Origin: CAYVIB01 sp964451365
GTDB taxonomy: Bacteria > Pseudomonadota > Gammaproteobacteria > Pseudomonadales > Cellvibrionaceae
Direction: 5' to 3'
NCBI GenBank assembly: GCA_964451365.1
Contig: CAYVIB010000018.1
Coordinates: 30,842 to 94,841, forward strand
DNA length: 64,000 nt
Part shown: positions 1 to 8,922 of the stretch, one piece after another
Position numbering within the stretch: position 1 is the first letter of the stretch
Layout: every line of letters starts with the position of its first letter
Program-made: the position numbers and the translations under genes
The notes under the pieces: model-generated
Database searches by the model: none
Seen by the model: only the letters and a program-made list of their open reading frames with translations
Told to the model about the DNA's origin: nothing

Positions 1-1
1 C

Positions 2-1690
2 CTGATCGACGCCATCGGCCTGCAGGCGCACTTTCTTGAACGAGCAGATGTACCCGTGGTGGCGGCGAACCTGGATACGCTGGCGGCAACCGGCCTGCCG
101 ATTTATATCTCCGAATTCGATCTGAACTTCGAAAACGACGCCCGCCACGCGAATGTGTTTCGGGACCTGTTTACCGTGTTCTGGGAAAACCCGGCGGTGG
201 CCGGCATTACCCATTGGGGTCACCTGCAGGGCAGTATCTGGCGAACCAATGCCTACTTGATTCGCAGTGACGGCAGCACCCGGCCCGCGCTGGACTGGGT
301 CGTGTGTTACCTGGGCGGCAGTACCGACTGCAGCGTGCCGGAATACATTCCCGAGGGCTGGCAGGGCGACGAATACGGCGTGACGCTGGAAGCCGAGGAG
401 TATGACAATGGCGACGGCGTGGTGGCGTTGGGCGGCGTCGTGGCTTATACCGACGACGGCGACTGGATTTCCTACTCCGACGTCGAGTTCCAGGAAACCT
501 GGGACACCTTCTGGGTGACCTACGCCAAAGGCAACACGGAAGTGGGAACAATTTCAGTCCATCTGGGCAGCCTGGAAAGCGATCCTGTCGTTACCGTTGA
601 ATTGCCGCCCACCGCCGGCTGGGGCAGTCCGAACACCATCGAAGTCACCTGGCCGATCGTAGTTGGTACCCAGGATGTCTTTATCCGGTTCAACAATATC
701 AGCGGTGTGGCCAACCTCGATAGCGTCCGTTTCGGCACCCCGCGTCCGACCTCCAATATCAACCTGGTGGTGGACGGCGGCTTCGAGGATTCCGCCATCA
801 GCGGCTGGCAGTCCTGGAACGGCTCCACCCTGGCCTTGACCACCGGTGAAGTCTTCGCCGGTAACCAGAGCCTGCTGGTGACCGACCGCCCCAACACCAA
901 CCAGTACGCCGTTTACAGCCTTACCAGCGTGGTCAGCCCCGGTACCACCTACGCGGTGAGCGCCCAGGCCCTGCACACGGGGACGGAAGCCGACACCCTG
1001 CGTCTGGCGGCCAAGGTGGAGTGTACGGCCGAGACCGCGCCCGAGGGCCACAACACCTACCCCTGGTTGCAAAACCTCAGCAATGTGCCTTCCGGTGAGT
1101 GGACCCAACTGTCGGCCAACCTGGTGATTCCGGATTGCGATATCGTCGATGTGGCCATCTTCTTCGAGGGCACTTCCGTCGGTGTGGATGTGTACCTGGA
1201 CGAAGTGGCCGTGGTGCCGCCCGGCGAGAACCTGGTGGCCAACGGCGGCTTCGAATCCGGGGTTGCCGGCTGGTCCGCCTGGAATGGTTCGACCCTCAGC
1301 GCCTCCGGCGACCAGGCCTTCAGTGGCAGCCAGAGCCTGTACGCCACCAACCGGCCGGACACCGCGCAATACGCGGTTTACAACCTGACCGGCGCAGTCA
1401 GTGCCGGCAATACTTATTCGGTGAGCGCCCAGGCCCTGCACACGGGGGCGGAAGCCGACACCCTGCGTCTGGCGGCCAAGGTGGAATGCACGGCCGAGAC
1501 CGCGCCCGAGGGTCACAATACCTATCCGTGGTTGCGGAACACCAGTGGCGTGGCGCCGCTGGAGTGGACGCAGCTTGCCGCCGACCTGGTCATTCCGGAT
1601 TGTGATATCGTGGACGTGGCGATATTTTTCGAGGGAACGTCGGCCGGCGTGGATGTTTATATCGATGACGTTGCGGTGCTGCCGAACTGA
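2..1690 (+). CDS. GH10 endo-xylanase, C-terminal part, with CBM6 and two CBM4/22-type modules (5' truncated)
   Basis: The reading frame is open from the window edge, so the N-terminus lies outside. The visible part starts in the GH10 barrel: IDAIGLQAHFLE, then PIYISEFDLN holding the catalytic nucleophile Glu, then THWGHLQGSIWR and the closing strand near SDGSTRPALDWV. A CBM6 module follows (about nt 390-755; AEEYDNGDGV, GDWISYSDVEF, ANLDSVRFG). Two tandem modules of the CBM4/9/22 fold end the protein (about nt 761-1215 and 1229-1687; each opens NLVxxGGFE and holds YAVYxLT). GH10 enzymes cut the beta-1,4-xylan backbone and these CBMs bind xylan or glucan; the protein is presumably secreted. 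The two last modules are nearly identical over long nucleotide stretches, which indicates recent duplication. Domain families are firm; the substrate is inferred. Confidence 0.93.
   Translation: MIDAIGLQAHFLERADVPVVAANLDTLAATGLPIYISEFDLNFENDARHANVFRDLFTVFWENPAVAGITHWGHLQGSIWRTNAYLIRSDGSTRPALDWVVCYLGGSTDCSVPEYIPEGWQGDEYGVTLEAEEYDNGDGVVALGGVVAYTDDGDWISYSDVEFQETWDTFWVTYAKGNTEVGTISVHLGSLESDPVVTVELPPTAGWGSPNTIEVTWPIVVGTQDVFIRFNNISGVANLDSVRFGTPRPTSNINLVVDGGFEDSAISGWQSWNGSTLALTTGEVFAGNQSLLVTDRPNTNQYAVYSLTSVVSPGTTYAVSAQALHTGTEADTLRLAAKVECTAETAPEGHNTYPWLQNLSNVPSGEWTQLSANLVIPDCDIVDVAIFFEGTSVGVDVYLDEVAVVPPGENLVANGGFESGVAGWSAWNGSTLSASGDQAFSGSQSLYATNRPDTAQYAVYNLTGAVSAGNTYSVSAQALHTGAEADTLRLAAKVECTAETAPEGHNTYPWLRNTSGVAPLEWTQLAADLVIPDCDIVDVAIFFEGTSAGVDVYIDDVAVLPN
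955..1535 (+). repeat. Near-identical tandem copies of a CBM4/22-type coding segment
   Basis: Nucleotides about 955-1074 and 1421-1533 match almost base for base, including the stretch encoding SAQALHTGxEADTLRLAAKVECTAETAPEGHNTYPWL. The flanking parts of the two modules are similar but more diverged. This pattern fits a recent internal duplication or gene conversion between the two modules. Confidence 0.85.
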
Positions 1691-1720
1691 TTTGTAAACA
1701 AATAGTTTTTCTCTTTCAAG

Positions 1721-1749
1721 ACCAGCCCTTTAGCGAGGGCTGGTTTTTT
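1721..1749 (+). terminator. Rho-independent terminator of the GH10 gene
   Basis: A perfect 9-bp stem, ACCAGCCCT (1721-1729) with AGGGCTGGT (1736-1744), has a 6-nt loop and is followed by a run of T. It lies about 30 nt after the GH10 stop codon. Confidence 0.9.
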
Positions 1750-1925
1750 AATGCCTAAGTTTTTTAGTTAGAGACGATCGATGTAAGACAATTTAACAGC
1801 ATAGTCTTCGCGCAATATTTCGTATTGATAACAAAAAAGAATTCCTTTTCCTGCACCGATCGTGCTCTGAACCTGGAATTAAAGTCGGTCAAAATGATAT
1901 TCGCCAACAGGAACTGCATACGCCG

Positions 1926-2152
1926 GAGGAGACTTACTGGTCCGCTCCACCATTAAAAGCCTGGAAAAAGTTATTCCCGCTGATACAGCTTATTCGCATT
2001 CATCGCTCTATTATTGTCAACCTTAACAGCATAGAACGAAGAGCCTGCCATCCGGCAGCGGCAAGGTGGTGTTAAAGAGCGGGGACAGTGTTCCCATCAG
2101 CAAGCGATATTTAACCGGGCTGCACGGTCAACAGCCCAATATGCTGAACTAG
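1926..2152 (+). pseudogene. Remnant of a LytTR DNA-binding domain
   Basis: No intact ORF is present, but two frames together read as a LytTR domain. One frame gives LVRSTIKSLEKVIPA. After a frameshift near nt 1980 another gives LIRIHRSIIVNLNSIER, and the end reads VVLKSGDSVPISKRYLTGL before a stop at 2150-2152. IHRSxIVNLN is the LytTR signature, also seen as IHRSYIANMN in the intact regulator at 15505-16206. The receiver domain and start are missing. This is a decayed response regulator or a transferred fragment. Confidence 0.75.
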
Positions 2153-2372
2153 TTTTAGCTTTTCCTTTCGCTCTTCCACATTCCAGAGTTCCACCGGTCC
2201 CGTCCCAATCGCTGAACCTCTTCCGCTCTGTGCCATACTTGTAGAGCGCGACTAAATAAAATGGTTAAAGGCTCTCACTAATCCCGGAACAGGGACATTT
2301 ATCCCATCCAAACGTAAATTTCTCCTGGCCTGCGCTAAGATTCATCCATAGTTCTTAATCGAGACGTATCCG

Positions 2373-2966
2373 ATGTTTGACCAAAATATACACCCCCCGG
2401 GCCTGACCCGTAGGGGCCTGTTGAAAGCCCTTACCGCCACTTGCGCCGGACTGCTGGCTCCCAATGCCCTGTCCGGTATTTTTTCCGCTCCGGCGGAAGG
2501 CGCCGGGGGCAAAACCTTCTCCGATACGCAGTTGGCCGTGCTCAGGCATATGGCCAACGTTATTCTTCCGGCGTCGGATACGCCGGGGGCCGGGGATGCC
2601 GGCTGCCATTACTATATTGACGACCAACTGGCCCGCTGCCGGGAACCGGAAGAGGCAAGGAAATTTAACCGGCAGTTTGACCGCGTGGAAAACCTGATCC
2701 AAAAGCACTGGCATAAAAATTACGCCGAATTGTCGGCAAAGCGGCAGGAAGAGATCATGCGCGCGCTTTCCACCGGCCAGGCCCCCTTTACGCCCGGCGA
2801 TGTGGAATTTTTTGCCAACCTCAGAAGCCTGGTAATTCTCGGCTATTACACCTCGGAAGTTGGCGGTTCGAAAGAGCTTGTTTATCTGCCGGTTCCCGGA
2901 GGATACGACGGCGACTTTAAGCTCAGCGCCAACAATAACCGCGCTTTCTCTCCCTTTGTTTATTGA
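2373..2966 (+). CDS. Gluconate 2-dehydrogenase subunit 3 family protein (Tat-exported small subunit)
   Basis: The N-terminus carries a twin-arginine motif (TRRGLLKAL, residues about 11-19) followed by a hydrophobic stretch ending near ALSGIFSAPA, so it is probably exported folded by Tat. The body (DTQLAVLRHMANVILPASDTPGA, then GYYTSEVG) matches the subunit-3 family that partners FAD-containing GMC dehydrogenases. The dehydrogenase gene starts about 10 bp downstream. The pair probably forms a periplasmic sugar or polyol dehydrogenase in which this subunit provides export of, or contact for, its partner. The substrate cannot be read from the sequence. Confidence 0.85.
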   Translation: MFDQNIHPPGLTRRGLLKALTATCAGLLAPNALSGIFSAPAEGAGGKTFSDTQLAVLRHMANVILPASDTPGAGDAGCHYYIDDQLARCREPEEARKFNRQFDRVENLIQKHWHKNYAELSAKRQEEIMRALSTGQAPFTPGDVEFFANLRSLVILGYYTSEVGGSKELVYLPVPGGYDGDFKLSANNNRAFSPFVY

Positions 2967-2976
2967 GTAGTTGAAA

Positions 2977-4701
2977 ATGATTGACCCGTTTTTGATTAAC
3001 GAAACTTCGCAAAAATTCGATGCGATTGTTGTTGGCTCTGGCATTACCGGAGGATGGGCGGCCAAGGAACTGTGCGAGAAGGGACTCAAGGTGCTGCTGG
3101 TGGAGCGCGGAAGGCCGGTGAAACACCAGAAGGATTATGTGGGCGAGGGAAAGCCGCCGTGGGAATTCGAGCACCGGGGTGCGGTGGAACAGCGCCTGGT
3201 GGATGACCAGTATTATGTGCAGCGAAAATGTTATGCATTTAACGAAGCGACGAAACATTTTTTTGGCAACGACCGCGACCTGCCGTACACCACCGCCGAA
3301 GGCACCCGGTTTGACTGGATTCGCGGCAACCAGCTCGGCGGCAAATCCATTACCTGGCACCGGCAGAGTTTCCGGATGAGCGAGCTGGACTTCGAGGAAA
3401 ACCGGCGCGATGGCCACGGTGTGGACTGGCCTATCCGGTACAAGGATCTGGCTCCCTGGTATTCCCATGTGGAAAAATTTATCGGGGTCTCCGGCGGCAA
3501 GGACAATGTCGCCACGCTGCCGGACGGGGATTTTCTTCCGCCATTTGAATTGAATGCGGTGGAGCGCCATGCGAAAAAGCTGATCGAGAAAAAATTTCCC
3601 GACCGCAAGTTTGTGCAGGGGCGTTGCGCGCATTTAAGCCAGCCCACGCAGTTTTTTCTCGACCAGGGGCGCTACCAATGCCAGGCGAGAAACCAGTGCC
3701 AGCGCGGTTGTTCTTTCGGCGCGTATTTTTCCACGCTCAGCTCCACACTGCCGGCGGCGATTAAAACCAACAATCTTTCCATTGCCTGCCACAGTGTCGT
3801 TCACAGCCTGATATACGACGATAAAACCAATCGGGTTACCGGCGTGAATGTTATCGACGAGGAAACCATGGCGACGCGGGAGTACCGTGCGAACATGGTA
3901 TTCCTCTGCGCATCGACGCTGGGCACAACGCAGATCATGCTCAATTCCAAATCCGCTGCTTTCCCGACAGGAATGGCCAACTCGTCCGGCGCGCTGGGGC
4001 ATTACCTGATGGACCACATCTATAACGCCAGCGCGCACGGCCAGGTGGACGGATTTGAAGATGACTATTACAAGGGCAATCGTCCCACGGGTCCGATCGT
4101 CCCGCGTTACCGCAACCTGAAAAAGCAAACGGAAAAATATTTGCGCGGTTATTTCCTGCGCGCGGGTGCGATGCGGTTGAGTGTTACTCACGCGCTGGGT
4201 TCGACCGATTACGGCGCCGATCTTAAACAACGCCTGCGGAAACCGGGGCCCTGGGGGTTCTGGTGGGGGGGCTCCGGCGAGATGTTGCCGCGCTATGAAA
4301 ACAAGGTAACGCTGCACCCGGAAAAAACGGACAAGTGGGGCATTCCGCAGTTGCTGATCGACTGCAAGTGGTCGGACAACGATTATGCGATGATGGAAGC
4401 CATGGCGGACGATTGTGTTGAAATGCTTGAAACCATCGGTGCAAAAAATATAACCCGAAATATCACTGATGCGCCGCCGGGACTGACAATCCACGAGATG
4501 GGCACCGCCCGCATGGGACGGGACCCCAAAACTTCTGTATTGAACGGCTACAATCAAAGCCACGATGTTCCCAACCTGTTTGTCACCGATGGGGCCTGCA
4601 TGGCGTCGTCAGCGCACCAGAATCCGTCATTGACTTATATGGCGTTAACCGCCAGGGCGGCCAATTACGCGGTGGAGCAATACAAAAATAAAAAAATTTA
4701 G
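2977..4701 (+). CDS. GMC-family FAD oxidoreductase (large subunit)
   Basis: An FAD-binding Rossmann motif (VVGSGITGGWAAKEL) lies near the N-terminus. The GMC C-terminal domain has HEMGTARMG (about residue 508) and NLFVTDGACMASSAHQNPSLT near the end, where the active-site His is expected. It has no signal of its own, consistent with piggy-back export on the Tat subunit encoded just upstream. A TTG at 2971 is in frame, but the ATG at 2977 is preferred. GMC enzymes oxidise alcohols or sugars and pass electrons to quinone or cytochrome acceptors; the actual substrate is unknown. A cytochrome subunit gene is not seen nearby. Confidence 0.88.
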   Translation: MIDPFLINETSQKFDAIVVGSGITGGWAAKELCEKGLKVLLVERGRPVKHQKDYVGEGKPPWEFEHRGAVEQRLVDDQYYVQRKCYAFNEATKHFFGNDRDLPYTTAEGTRFDWIRGNQLGGKSITWHRQSFRMSELDFEENRRDGHGVDWPIRYKDLAPWYSHVEKFIGVSGGKDNVATLPDGDFLPPFELNAVERHAKKLIEKKFPDRKFVQGRCAHLSQPTQFFLDQGRYQCQARNQCQRGCSFGAYFSTLSSTLPAAIKTNNLSIACHSVVHSLIYDDKTNRVTGVNVIDEETMATREYRANMVFLCASTLGTTQIMLNSKSAAFPTGMANSSGALGHYLMDHIYNASAHGQVDGFEDDYYKGNRPTGPIVPRYRNLKKQTEKYLRGYFLRAGAMRLSVTHALGSTDYGADLKQRLRKPGPWGFWWGGSGEMLPRYENKVTLHPEKTDKWGIPQLLIDCKWSDNDYAMMEAMADDCVEMLETIGAKNITRNITDAPPGLTIHEMGTARMGRDPKTSVLNGYNQSHDVPNLFVTDGACMASSAHQNPSLTYMALTARAANYAVEQYKNKKI

Positions 4702-4763
4702 GAGCTGCCGTTTTTTTAACGGCGGTCCCGGCCATTTTTATAATTAAGAATAAGGTCTGCCTG

Positions 4764-4970
4764 GAATGGTACTTCCTTAAGCTTTTTTTGCTTAAAAAAA
4801 TCATGGTAGGTCGGTCCGGCGGGGGTTCTCCAGAAACCTTCGGCAACATGGATGTTGTCCGTAGAGCCCCCAGGACGGGTTTACGGCGCGTTTCTGGAGA
4901 ACCCCCGCCGGATCGACCGGCTTCGTTGGCACGGCATATAAAAGAATTTTCGCTTAAGGAAGTACCATTC
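4764..4970. mobile_element. MITE-like non-coding element (207 bp) with 19-bp terminal inverted repeats
   Basis: The ends are perfect inverted repeats of 19 bp (4764-4782; its complement GCTTAAGGAAGTACCATTC at 4952-4970). The element is flanked by an 11-bp direct repeat, AGGTCTGCCTG (4753-4763 and 4971-4981), as expected for a target-site duplication. A second nested inverted repeat of about 29 bp (4809-4837 and 4890-4918, one mismatch, C/G-rich core) would fold the transcript into a long hairpin. No ORF is present. It lies between convergent genes. A diverged partial copy is at 62071-62190. The transposase that moved it is not in the window. Confidence 0.8.
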
Positions 4971-4998
4971 AGGTCTGCCTGAATTACCGAAGAGCGAC

Positions 4999-7900
4999 TC
5001 AAACCTGCCTGGTCTGCGCCAACCAGTCTGCCAGGCCGATGGTAAACAGCGTGGTGGCATCGGTGGGAGGCATGGGGCGCGCAATAAAGTAACCCTGGCC
5101 GCAGTCGCATCCATAGGACTGCAGCGTTTGCAATTGTTGCTGCGTTTCGATGCCTTCGGCCACCACGGACATGCCGAGGTTGTGAGCGAGCGTTATGGTG
5201 GAGCGGATAATTTCGCTGGTACTGTTTCTCCCGTTGGTTTCGGTAAGCGCATTCACGAAGGAGCGGTCAATTTTCAGCACCTGTACCGGCAGTTTATCCA
5301 GATAGCTTAATGAAGAATAACCGGTGCCAAAGTCATCGATTGCCAGTTTGATGCCGCGCTCGCGCAAGCCCTCCAAAACATTTTCCGTGGTATCGGTGTG
5401 GCCCATTAATGCGGTTTCCGTTATCTCGAATTCAATGAGGCCTGGTTCAACTCCGGTGGCCCGGAAAATGTCATCGACCCTGTCGAGAAAATCGATACGC
5501 TCCAGTTGTACCGGCGACAGGTTTACCGCGATAGTCGGCAGATTGGCAGAGCCCACGCTTTCCCGCCATTGCCGCAGCTGAAGGCAGGCTTGTTCCAGTA
5601 CCCAAAGGCCGATATCGAAAATTGAACCCGATGCTTCCGCCAGGGGAATAAAGTTATCCGGCGGAACCCAGCCGCGTTCCGGGTGCTGCCACCGCAGCAG
5701 TGTTTCGAAACGCACGATCCGGTTCGATTTCAGCAGGATAATAGGCTGGTAAACCACGCTGAACTGCTGTCGTGAAAGCGCCAGCCTTAGATCGGATTCC
5801 AGGGCGGACAAATCCAGCGTTTGCTGCAGGATTTCTTCATCGAATTCCTGATAAAGCCCGCGTCCGCGGTCCTTGGCACGTTGCATGGCAATGTTGGTAT
5901 CGCGCAAAACCTGGGCGGGATCGTCATAGCGCTTGTCCGCGATCAAAAAACCCACGCTGACGCTGAAAGCCAGAAGCATCTGATCGATTACCCGTGGTTC
6001 ATTGAAACCGGCAACAATGTTGTCGGCCAGTTCGATGACTTGTTCACGACTCGATAAATGTTCGACTATAACAACAAACTCGTCGCTTCCGATACGCGTA
6101 ACCTCGGCTACGCCGGTGCAGAGTTCCTGTAGTTTTTGTGCCGTGGCAATTAAAAGTTTGTCGCCTGTTTGGTGGCCGTAAGTATCGTTTATTTTCCGAA
6201 AACGGTCGCCGCCAATAAACAGTACCGCGAAAGGTTCATCTGTTGTTGCCGATCGATACAACAGCTTTTTCAGCGTTTGGAGCAGCCAGGCCCGGTTGTA
6301 AAGTCCTGTAAGCGCATCGTGATAAGCGATATAGGTAACTTTGGCCTCCGACTCCTTGCGTTCTTCAATTTCGACGGAAAGGTCGTGGGTGCGTTGCGCG
6401 ACACGTTGTTCAAGTTCAGCGTTAAACTGTTGAATGGCGCGATTGGCCGCCACAAGCTTTTCGGTTTGTTCATTCACGAGCACTTTAAGTTGCCGCCGTT
6501 GTTTATCGTTCAGGTAAAGCCGCCAAACACTGAACCCATAAATTATCGCGCCGAGCAATGCGCAGTAAACAGCATAGGCCCACCAGGTTTGCCACCAGGC
6601 TGGAAGAATCGTGACCGGCAATTCCCTGGCGCCACCGGTCCAGACGCCATCGTTGTTCGAGGCTACTACTTGCAGGAGGTAATCGCCCGCCGGCAGGTTG
6701 TTGTATTGCACACTTCTCACATCGCTGCCAACGCTGAACCAATCTTCGTTCAGGCCCTTCAGGCGATAGCGGTATTGGTTCTGTGAAGGGGAAACCAGGT
6801 TTGTTGCGGTAAAACCGATGTGAATATGTTTGGTCCGGCTTGGAAGCGTCAGTCTTTCGAGAAAGCGGATGTTCGGGGGTACCTTGGAGGTGTCGGTGTA
6901 CGGCTTGTTATTGATGGTTAAACTGGTGAAATGAATCTGCGGCGCGTATTCATTGCGTGGAATGGCAAGCGGATTGAAAGAGCTGAACCCGTTGATGCTG
7001 CCCACATAAATAGTGCCGTCGCGGGTTTGCAGATGGCTGAGGCGGTTGAACTGGGCACCGGCGAGCCCGTCACTTTCCCTGAATACCTCCACTTCTTTGT
7101 CAATCGGATCAAAGCGGGCGAGACCGTTGCGCGTGGCCAGCCATAAATAACCTTCGCGGTCCTGTTCAATACCCACCACATGATTATCGGGCAGTCCATC
7201 ATTCGCGGTGAAGCGCGATACGTCGCTCGTCTTTGGATTAAGCCTGAGCAAACCGCGGGTCGTGGCCAGCCATAACAAGCCTTCCCTGCTCATGTGAATA
7301 TCAATCACGCCATCGTCCGGCTCCAGCGTGGGCCCTTTTGCAATGCCGGTGTCCGGTGAAAACAATTCGATTCCAAGGTAGCCGCCAACCCAGTAGTTAC
7401 CGTCAGGCGTCGGCAAAATGTCGGTGATGTAATGGTTGCGAAGGCCGGTTTCACTGTTGGCTGCAAATGTCTCGAACGTCTTTGTTCTTGTGTCGTATAT
7501 TTGCAGCCCGGTGCCGGCAATTCCCATTACCAGGCGGTCCTGTTCATCTATGACCAGGCGAACAACATGATTGCCCGCGAGAGTCTGCCCGTCCTTCACT
7601 TCCGGGTCGGGAAGGATGCGCGTTACCTCACCGGTCTTCGGGTCCAACCGGTTTAAACCGCCGGCCCATGTGCCCAGCCAGAGAAACCCTTGCGAATCCT
7701 CCGCAATATCCAGAATCGAATCCGAACTCAGGCTGTTGCTGTTGCCGGGGTCATGGCGGAAATGGGTGAAACGGTAGGTATTGGGATCAAACCGGTCCAA
7801 GCCGCCCCCGTCCGTGGCAATCCAGATAAAACCCCCGGCGTCTTCATGCATGGCCAGCACATTATTGAAAATCAGTGAATTGTCTGTGTCGAAGCTGTGC

Positions 7901-8922
7901 TGGAACGATTTGAACTTCTGCAAATGTTCGCTGATTCGGTAGGTGCCGTGAAAAGGTGTGGCAAACCAAAGCGTGCCTTCGGCGTCTTCGTGAATATCAT
8001 TGATACGAGCAAGTGGGAACCGGTAGGGGTCGTTCGCGGATGCGGGGTAGTGTTGAAATTTATCGGCTTTCGGCGAATACCGATAGACACCGTGTTTATC
8101 GGTACCAATCCACAGACGCCCATAATTGTCCTTGTGAAGGGCTGAGAAATTATTAGCGGAAAAGGCAGGATCGTTGTAATCGGCCTGCACTCGTTGCGCG
8201 GAGCGTGTGGCGGGATCTACGATAAAAAGCCCGTTTGCGGTAGCGAGCCAGATCTTGCCTTCGCTGTCTTCTTCCATGCCGAAGATAAGGTTGGAGGCAT
8301 TCTTTTTGGAAAAGGCGAAATAGGTTTCACTGGAATGTGTCGTCAGGTTAAAAGACAACAGGCCCCGGTTGCTCGCAAGCCAGAGGTGACGGGTATCGCT
8401 GTGTGGTTTAATTAAAAAAACAGATGCGGGACTGGCGGTATTTTCCAGAAATGTATGGGAGACGTTTCCCGTGTCCGGATCAAAACGGCGCAGGCCGAAA
8501 CCGTCACCGCCGAGCCACAATGCCCCGTCATTGTCCTCATGGATGGCATAAATGGATTGGTAATCGCTGACGGGATAACGCGTGAAATCCTCGGTTTCCG
8601 GATGATAGCGGTGAAGCACGTTGCCGGCGACCCAAAGGGTACCGTCCGAGTGCAGGTGCAGGGCTCGAACGGTGTCGGATGCCAGGCTCCTCGGGTTGTC
8701 CTTTTTATTGATGAAGGTTTTCAACCCGTAGCCGTCGTAACGCTGGAGTCCGTTGCTCGTTGCCAACCACAAATAGCCCGCGCGATCGCGCAGTGTTTTC
8801 CAGGTATAGTCCTGCCGGTAATTGTCCTGCAGATGCAGAGGGTACACCCGGATCGAGCTGTCCGCGCCAGCCAGGGCGCTTAGTAGCAATAACACTAAAA
8901 TAACGGCAAATCGGCTGGTCAT
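4999..8922 (-). CDS. Membrane sensor: Reg_prop propeller, Y_Y_Y domain, GGDEF and EAL
   Basis: This 1307-aa protein has a signal peptide (MTSRFAVILVLLLLSALAGA). About fourteen Reg_prop blades follow, with repeated WLATxxGL or LWIGT motifs to about residue 690. Next come a Y_Y_Y domain (about 700-770), one membrane helix (about 775-797), a coiled coil, GGDEF and C-terminal EAL. The GGDEF signature reads IGSDEF, so the second Gly is lost and cyclase activity is doubtful. The EAL part keeps FETLLRW, ITETALM, DDFGTGYSSL, LKIDRSFV and AEGIET, as in active c-di-GMP phosphodiesterases. The propeller resembles the sensor half of SusR/BT-type polysaccharide sensors. It is the last gene of a three-gene operon and overlaps the preceding gene by 4 nt. 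Likely role: ligand-controlled c-di-GMP breakdown. Confidence 0.93.
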   Translation of the reverse strand: MTSRFAVILVLLLLSALAGADSSIRVYPLHLQDNYRQDYTWKTLRDRAGYLWLATSNGLQRYDGYGLKTFINKKDNPRSLASDTVRALHLHSDGTLWVAGNVLHRYHPETEDFTRYPVSDYQSIYAIHEDNDGALWLGGDGFGLRRFDPDTGNVSHTFLENTASPASVFLIKPHSDTRHLWLASNRGLLSFNLTTHSSETYFAFSKKNASNLIFGMEEDSEGKIWLATANGLFIVDPATRSAQRVQADYNDPAFSANNFSALHKDNYGRLWIGTDKHGVYRYSPKADKFQHYPASANDPYRFPLARINDIHEDAEGTLWFATPFHGTYRISEHLQKFKSFQHSFDTDNSLIFNNVLAMHEDAGGFIWIATDGGGLDRFDPNTYRFTHFRHDPGNSNSLSSDSILDIAEDSQGFLWLGTWAGGLNRLDPKTGEVTRILPDPEVKDGQTLAGNHVVRLVIDEQDRLVMGIAGTGLQIYDTRTKTFETFAANSETGLRNHYITDILPTPDGNYWVGGYLGIELFSPDTGIAKGPTLEPDDGVIDIHMSREGLLWLATTRGLLRLNPKTSDVSRFTANDGLPDNHVVGIEQDREGYLWLATRNGLARFDPIDKEVEVFRESDGLAGAQFNRLSHLQTRDGTIYVGSINGFSSFNPLAIPRNEYAPQIHFTSLTINNKPYTDTSKVPPNIRFLERLTLPSRTKHIHIGFTATNLVSPSQNQYRYRLKGLNEDWFSVGSDVRSVQYNNLPAGDYLLQVVASNNDGVWTGGARELPVTILPAWWQTWWAYAVYCALLGAIIYGFSVWRLYLNDKQRRQLKVLVNEQTEKLVAANRAIQQFNAELEQRVAQRTHDLSVEIEERKESEAKVTYIAYHDALTGLYNRAWLLQTLKKLLYRSATTDEPFAVLFIGGDRFRKINDTYGHQTGDKLLIATAQKLQELCTGVAEVTRIGSDEFVVIVEHLSSREQVIELADNIVAGFNEPRVIDQMLLAFSVSVGFLIADKRYDDPAQVLRDTNIAMQRAKDRGRGLYQEFDEEILQQTLDLSALESDLRLALSRQQFSVVYQPIILLKSNRIVRFETLLRWQHPERGWVPPDNFIPLAEASGSIFDIGLWVLEQACLQLRQWRESVGSANLPTIAVNLSPVQLERIDFLDRVDDIFRATGVEPGLIEFEITETALMGHTDTTENVLEGLRERGIKLAIDDFGTGYSSLSYLDKLPVQVLKIDRSFVNALTETNGRNSTSEIIRSTITLAHNLGMSVVAEGIETQQQLQTLQSYGCDCGQGYFIARPMPPTDATTLFTIGLADWLAQTRQV

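Noticed and set aside
554..1516. Minus-strand ORF of 320 codons
   Set aside because: It mirrors the CBM repeats of the GH10 gene and has no initiation signal.
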